Below, in pieces: positions 58,361 to 64,000 of a stretch of DNA of 64,000 bases (its first letter is position 1; each line of letters opens with the position of its first letter). This DNA comes from Akebia trifoliata. Taxonomy: Eukaryota; Streptophyta; Magnoliopsida; Ranunculales; Lardizabalaceae. Made by a program: the position numbers and the translations under genes. A model generated the notes under the pieces. It saw nothing but the letters and a program-made list of their open reading frames with translations. It was not told where the DNA came from and did not search any database. The stretch spans positions 14,338,922-14,402,921 of the forward strand of contig CM030711.1 in the NCBI GenBank assembly GCA_017979445.1. The letters are read 5' to 3'.

Positions 58361-60147
58361 GAACAGAGATGATTGTTTTTGAGAAATCGAATCAATATGA
58401 AGATTTTTACTGATTTTGAAAAGCTTTGAAATAAATCAAGAGAAGAATAATCTGAATTAAAATAAATATACCTGGCTTTAAAAATTAAATTAAAATTTAG
58501 ATCGAATAATAGAATTACATACCTTTCAATTTGAATAATCTGAGAATCACTCTTTAGCCTTGAGAAGTAAATTCAAATGGCAATTTATGAAAACTATCAA
58601 TCTTTCTTAGTTTTCTCCTATCTCAACCTCAATTTCGTAATTTTTCTAGGGTTTCTTCCGATATCTTCCATCTCCTTAGTCACAAATGTTGTCAAAGAGA
58701 GATCAAAAGAGATGTTGTTTCAGATTTTGGGAGAGTTCTTCTCCGACTGAGAGAGAGAGAGAGAGAGAGAGAAGTTTCAGATTTTGGGGGTTTTCGAGTT
58801 CTCTGACTGTGTGAGAGAAAGAGAGAGATATGAAGACAACGAGTTAAAGAGGGAAGAGACTGAGAGATCTAGTAAGGGAGCGACTGAGAGAGAAAGAGAT
58901 GAGATCGAGAGAAAGACTGAGAGAGAGAGTTCGATCGAGAGAGAGAGAGATTGAGAAAGAGAGTTCGAGGGAACGGCTGAGAGTGAGAGTGAGAGAGATG
59001 AGACGGAGATTAAGATGTTTAAAACTCGAGTAAAACGGCTTTAAAACCTAAAACGGCTTAATACCGTTTTTAAATAAAAACGGCTTAATACCGTTTTAAT
59101 TGCATGTTCCTATTTTACAATTTTTTTGTAGTGTTTATGACTGAACGATGACTGCGATGCATTCCTTCAAGCACTCGAGCATCAATCAAGGCATGTGAGT
59201 ACTTCCTCAAATCGAAAATCAGTCTTGAATCTGACAAGGCAATTGGAACGACGCTGGCGAGATTTATCCCCTAGATCATTAAGTGACAACCTAAGAGGAA
59301 AATAAGAAAAAACGAAACTAAAACTAAAAAAACTGTGGTTGTTGCGAGATGTTCCTTCAGATTGATAGAAAATATGAGAAAGTGAGGAACTGATGAAAAA
59401 ATAGGTCCGAATAAATGATGAAAATGAACAGGGAAGGTTTGAGGGCATCTGAAAGAGAAAGATCGAGAGAGAGTCGATCTAAACGAAGGAGGCTGAGAGA
59501 GATTGGCTAAGATAGTAGTTGTGTGGGTATGATGGACGTGAGAGTCTTAAAGAAGAGATGAAGTGAAGGTAGGGGGCTACGATATGGGGCTGTTTAGAAG
59601 AAAGAAAAAAATGTGAATTCGTTTGTGTAGCAGGGCTGAAAGATAGATCAGTGAGATGAGAGTGTGAGTTCGGGCTGCATTACTGAAGATGATAGAAATG
59701 GGTCTGCTGGTTGCATGCAGACGATGGAGGGAGCTTCTGATGGGCTGTCGTTGGGATAGAAATAGAAGTCGTTAATGGAGGAGGTGTTGCTGCAGATTGA
59801 ATGAGAAGGTGGAGCTGGTGACTGTGTTGTGGTTTTTACGGACTGCCAAGAAGAAAATGGTTTGAAAGTGGCTACTGTTAATGGCTAAAAGAAGACTGAA
59901 GAGGAGAGGAGAATGGACTTCGTCCCTCAACTGAAGAAGAAGTCGATGGGGTCTGCTCCTTCCTCTTTTCTTATTATTTTATTTTCCTTTTTGCTGTTTT
60001 TCTTTTTATTTTTTATTTTTTGTCCCAAAACGTCAGCCTCCCTTTTTCATTTTTTTACAAGAGAACATGGGTACCCTTTATATATCATTTAGTTTCCGCT
60101 TTTGTTCCTTTTTCAACTTTTTTTTCTTTCCTTCCTTCTTTACATTT

Positions 60148-60535
60148 TTTTTTTTTTTTTTTTTGATAAATAACATTTCATTAATAACAAGACTAGGCTA
60201 GTCAAAGTGACCAACCTAGCAAAATCTTACAGATATGACGCTACTCACTAAAAATACATCGAATCCCATCCCAATTGAAGATAAAATCTTCAAAGAATAT
60301 TTCCCTAAACTCCTTATAGACTTTGGACCAATAAAAGATGAGACCCAAGATGGACATAATTGTTGCTGTACAATCTTCTTGTTTTCTCTCAAAAATACTC
60401 CTATTTCTCTCAATCCACACCTCCTAACAAATTACGAATGGTGTAATGCTCCATAACAACCTCATCGCTCCACCAAAAGAGAAACCAATTGATGACCAAC
60501 ACATGAAGAGGTCCTTTACTATTTTCGGTAAACAA
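60148..60535 (-). pseudogene. LINE C-terminal fragment
   Basis: Poly(T) at about 60148-60165 marks the tail. The minus-strand frame reads FMCWSSIGFSFGGAMRLLW, ITPFVIC*EVWIERNRSIF and ERKQEDCTATI, matching the W.L.PFAI.W.IWKERN.RIF end of plant L1 ORF2. It is inside the large LTR. Confidence 0.75.
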
Positions 60536-61678
60536 GTTCTTTTTTATTTATTTATTTTATTTTATTTTTTTATTTCCTCTTTGACCGAACTAAAAAAAGG
60601 AGGCCTTTTCTTTCTAATTGATTTATAAATAACAAGAGAAAGAGGATATGTTCCTATGCTTTATGACTTATGCCACCCCCCATGGCTCAATGTCGGTTAG
60701 ATTCACAGATTAGTTGAAGAATTAGAATTTTGATCTGATTGATTATTAGATTGTTCGATTAAATGTTAATTTACTTGTGGTTGGTTGATTGAACCTTAAT
60801 TTGAATTTTAATGAGTTAATTAAATTTTAATTTCAAGTTGATTGCATTTTTTTATTTTTGATTGGTTAATCGAATCTAAATTTGAATGTTGATTGGTCAA
60901 TTGTATTTTTTAATTTTTGATTGGTTGATCGATTTTTAATTGAAGTTGATTGGTTGATTTGAATTTTAATTCGAATGTTAATTGGTTTATTTGAATTTTA
61001 ATTTGAATGTTGATGGGTTGATTAAATTCTAGATTGAATATTGATTTAAAATTTTCAAGTTGATTGTTTAAATTTTAATTTTTGTTTCGATTTATAATTT
61101 TTCAAGTTGATTATTTTATTCTGATTTGCCTAAAAGTCAAGGTCTATATGTTCAAGTTAGACATTAAATGGCGTTTTCATCATTTTTTGAATTTTTCATA
61201 AATTTTTTCGATTTTATCGATTTGGGTTCCGTTAGACTCAAAATCCCATTCTGAGTACAATGGAGGTACTTTCGAGACTTTTTGGAAGTTCAAAATTCAT
61301 GAGGGGTATTTTTTTCATTTTATCAATTTTTGTCTATTTTAGTAAATTTTGGAGTGGAGCTTCTTTTACTCCCAATGCGATTATTTTTAAGCCTTGAGGT
61401 CGTGTTTTCCTAGCGTAGTAAGGTTTTTAAGTTATCCAAATGTAAAATGAACCTAAATGTACGTGCTTGCTAAGTTGGGTATATGGTGTAGCGATCTTAA
61501 GTGTGTGTAATTCTATATTGCGTGGCAAGGAGAAAGAAAATAATAGAATTAAAAGATAGAGGGAATTGGAAGGAGGCTTCTCACGAGCTTTCGAGTTTTT
61601 TGCTCTCATCATTAGGAATCCACAGCAATCGGGTGACGGATCATTAAGTCAGGCAGATGCAAAAATAGGATATCTACA

Positions 61679-61915
61679 CCATGTTCTTGATAGGTGTATT
61701 ACTCTCTGTCATGCTATTCAAGATCTTATCGAGCAAGAAAATGTCACCATACCTGCTCCTACAACACCTAATATTAAAATTAGCCCTTTGCCTGCCTTTC
61801 AAAATCTACCCCCTTATATTTTGAACCTAATATTTATATCCAAACCCAAATCAATCAATCCAATTTCCTTCATTCACTTAATTAGTCTTCATAGTAATTC
61901 CTCACCATGTTAAAA
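61679..61915 (+). pseudogene. Tat-type gag, second part
   Basis: Resumes directly after the inserted LTR with VLDRCITLCHAIQDLIEQEN, VTIPAPTTPNIKISPLP, AFQNLPP. The Cys completes the CX2HX4HX4C box begun at 54725. After about 61840 similarity to gag fades and the frame stops near 61911. Confidence 0.8.
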
Positions 61916-62589
61916 TGAGCCCATTCACCATAAGGTAGTGACAGAACTGAAAAATAAAAAATACATTGAAGTAACGGGTTATTCAGTATCAAATAGACTC
62001 GAATCAAAACATAAAGAGGTGGCAAAAATGGACGAGCCCAAATCATCCCCCATGAAGATACCCAAAATAGCACAGACCTTAGCATTGTATCCCTCTATTC
62101 AAAATGATATCCTGGCTTTGAGTTTTCTTTTCTTAGTCTCAGTCGCATTAGTCTTTAATTTTAGTTGGCTATGTTAAGTTTCTTATTTAATGTCGAGCTT
62201 TAATCAAGTTTGTCAGTCTATGTTTTTTAATTCCAATAATAAAGAAATTTTTTATTATCATGTATGCAATAATAATGTGAATATAAAATCTAATACGATG
62301 AATGACTCAAAACTTATTAATTGAACTTGATAAATATTGTAATTAAAGAGTACACTCGAGAAATGCAAATTGATATCCTCAAGGGAATATGAGATAACAA
62401 TAAACTTAAGAAATTCAACAATGTTCTTGCATGATTTTATGAGGATATGTTAAGTATAAGCATCACGTTACTTTTTATCAGAACAGATTGCACCAAAACA
62501 GATCAAGACATAAAGTCAAAGGTGGATTTCAAAGTAAAAACTTATTGGTCAAGAATGTTTTTTCTTATGAAGCATTTTTAGTCTCAAAA
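61916..62589. other. Unassigned sequence after the gag remnant
   Basis: An open frame at 61938-62177 has no recognisable motif. No protease follows gag here, so the element seems truncated. Confidence 0.4.
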
Positions 62590-62791
62590 TAATGATTTCT
62601 ATGTTTTGAGTCATATTTTTCTAGCGTAATGAGGTTTTTAAAGTTTGTTTGCTTGAAATATCTTATCCGAACTTTGGAAACATGTCTAGTAACAAATAAA
62701 AAAGTTTAAAATATTCATCCATCATTGAGAACTGCTGCAATCAAGTTGACGAATTGATTAATCAGGCGATTGCAAAAATGGGGTGTCTACA
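62590..62791 (-). repeat. Fragment of the Tat-type LTR start
   Basis: On the minus strand it begins TGTAGACACCCCATTTTTGC at 62791 and follows 33362-33160 closely, including the AATCAGGCGA, CTAGTAA.AAATAAA and TTTTCTTAGCGTA-type landmarks. The inner end near 62590 is where similarity fades. Confidence 0.75.
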
Positions 62792-64000
62792 TACTAATTT
62801 GATTTTACTCATAGCTTTTATATTGAATCCTCGGAAAAAGATGAAAAAGTGCATAGTATATTCAACATACAAATCACATAAGCATTTCATCTTTTAAAAT
62901 ATAACAATACATTCAATGGCTCGATTTACACACCAACTTGGCCACACTATCCTTTTTGATTTTCACACTAGCTCGACCAAACTTTCAACCCCCCAACATG
63001 GGATCTTCCTCAAGAAAGAGGTTAAGGTAAATATCCAAGGAAAATCGATCATTTTCTTGTCAATCACACATGGCAATTCAACTATTCCATAACTATTTTC
63101 CACATTAATGTATAGTCTATAATCATCGCATTTAAGATTCATAATTCATTTATTAATTAATAGAAGGGTAAATAATAAACTTACACTAATACCATCATTT
63201 TTTTTTTCTTTGGCGGCCCACACGTACCAACCACCTTAGTGCGTCTTCAACAATTAAATATAGCCACTTTTAAGTAAAGAGGAATATAGGATTCAAAAGG
63301 TATGACTTGGGGAGCACACACAGTTACTAATACCATCATAGGCAAATGCATTCAAGTTATTTTTAATGTTTCAAGAAGGGAAATAACCTACTTGTTATTT
63401 TAGCAAAAAATAGTGTTTAAGCTTTTCCTTTTGATTCATATTTCTCCACCACTAACAATGATCCTCAAGAAAATAAGGGAGTCAAGGGTGGAGTCAGGAT
63501 TTTTGTTCAATGGGGACTAATGATAATCTTATTTTCCTTCAATGCCACTATTGGGCTCATCATTGTAGACAATGATTACCTAATAATTTCCATAATAAAG
63601 TTTTGCTAACTGGTAGGATAAACTATTACATATGTTTGCTCCATATCTTGGTGAAATTTTCTGATATTCATAAATTTTCACTTTGGTGACACATCCGTGG
63701 ACATCAATCTTCACTAATATTTTAAAGAAAAAAATATTTTGAAACCTTTGCATGTTCTTCTCAAAACTAGTCATCTTCATACTCTTGGATATGAATAAGA
63801 TAAGATGATGACGATGGTAATGAGACGATGTTGATGAAAGTGATGATGATGATGATGAAAATATTGATAGTGATGAGATGATGATGGTTGCCATAGTCAT
63901 GGGTAGATAATAACAACAATAGTGATGAGGGCTTTGGGATCATTTTTCATTAGTCTATAGGAAAACACAAAAGTCAAGAGGCATGTCCTCAATTTGAAGA
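62792..64000. other. Unassigned sequence with GAT-rich microsatellite
   Basis: No gene recognised. GATGATGA-type repeats lie at 63800-63890 and give low-complexity Ser-rich frames. GGTGGAGTCAGGATTTTTGTTCAATGGGG at 63489-63516 resembles the end of a hAT-type MITE but has no partner in view. Confidence 0.4.

Larger units (their letters stand above)
56290..59133 (-). mobile_element. CACTA (EnSpm/CMC) transposon B, non-autonomous, carries host gene fragments
   Basis: 2844 bp. Left end CACTACAACAAATATGGC, right end complement CACTACAAAAAAATTGTA, TSD TTT on both sides (56287-56289, 59134-59136). Its left 300 bp are the inverted counterpart of the right end of CACTA A, and its right end that of A's left end, including AAACGGTATTAAGCCGTTTT subterminal units and a GA-rich microsatellite (58740-58990). 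No transposase. Inside are SMC5 exons, a RING fragment, an unidentified exon-like block and a SAMS leader fragment, on the minus strand. Confidence 0.92.
54746..61678 (-). mobile_element. Very large Tat/Ogre-type LTR in a gag gene, perfect TSD, with nested insertions
   Basis: On the minus strand it starts TGTAGATATCCTATTTTTGC at 61678 and ends GAGGTGATTTCA at 54746. The TSD CCATG is at 54741-54745 and 61679-61683, and the gag frame resumes exactly there. Total span 6933 bp; without CACTA B and its TSD copy about 4.09 kb, in the range of Ogre-type LTRs. It shares its 3' 300 bp with 1-437 and 35870-36258. It also contains a LINE tail (60148-60535). No gag-pol is inside, so it is a solo LTR. A block of AATCATCGAATC-like short repeats occupies about 55620-56100. 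Confidence 0.88.

Noticed and set aside
63580..63900. Ser-rich protein at the right end
   Set aside because: It comes from the GAT-rich microsatellite; the remaining frame has no motif.

Overview
This is a stretch of a plant nuclear genome, most likely a non-grass angiosperm. It is AT-rich and gene-poor, and most of it is nested, decayed transposable elements. I see one convincing intact host gene: an S-adenosylmethionine synthetase (SAMS) with its coding exon at 50283-51488 (+), preceded by a spliced leader (TATA box 48046, leader exon to about 48145, intron 48146-50273). Everything was read by eye. Domain calls rest on recalled family sequences, and element borders rest on terminal motifs and target-site duplications (TSDs) read directly.

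Layout. 1-437: end of a large Tat/Ogre-type LTR. 438-10314: a decayed Ty1/copia element (minus strand) split by two solo LTRs, 2540-5849 in gag and 6983-9124 in its leader (TSD ATATA). 10930-12990: a Ty3/gypsy gag relic. 14530-33362: a Tat-lineage Ty3/gypsy element (minus strand) with two LTRs, gag and integrase but no visible protease-RT, and a 51-bp tandem array in its 3' UTR that is split by a solo LTR (TSD AAGTC). The leader of this element carries the first exon of a host DUF155 (RMD1/RETARDED ROOT GROWTH-like) gene, and a 4.9-kb CACTA transposon (25736-30659, TSD GAT) sits inside that exon. 33363-36258: gypsy LTR plus gag, a copia LTR with primer site, and another Ogre-type LTR end. 36346-38884: a broken plant-mobile-domain gene. 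39262-39957: a long foldback. 42060-45084: a chromovirus-type solo LTR (TSD TTCAC). 46750-47735: two MITEs just upstream of SAMS. 48046-51780: SAMS. 52253-54100: 3' end of a copia element holding a LINE fragment. 54105-61915: a gypsy gag split by a 6.9-kb LTR insertion (TSD CCATG), which is itself split by a second CACTA element (56290-59133, TSD TTT) and carries a LINE tail. 61916-64000: mostly unassigned sequence with one more LTR end.

Main finding. Both CACTA elements appear to be gene-fragment carriers (Pack-CACTA). The first holds pieces of a RETICULATA-related (DUF3411) gene and two ubiquilin (DSK2) exons. The second holds two SMC5 exons, the RING tail of a BOI/SBP1-type E3, and a copy of a SAMS leader exon/intron boundary like that of the SAMS gene about 8 kb away. 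Where fragments keep splice sites and introns, the copying was at DNA level. Together with the host exon inside the Tat element, the window records repeated capture and nesting of host gene pieces by two classes of element.
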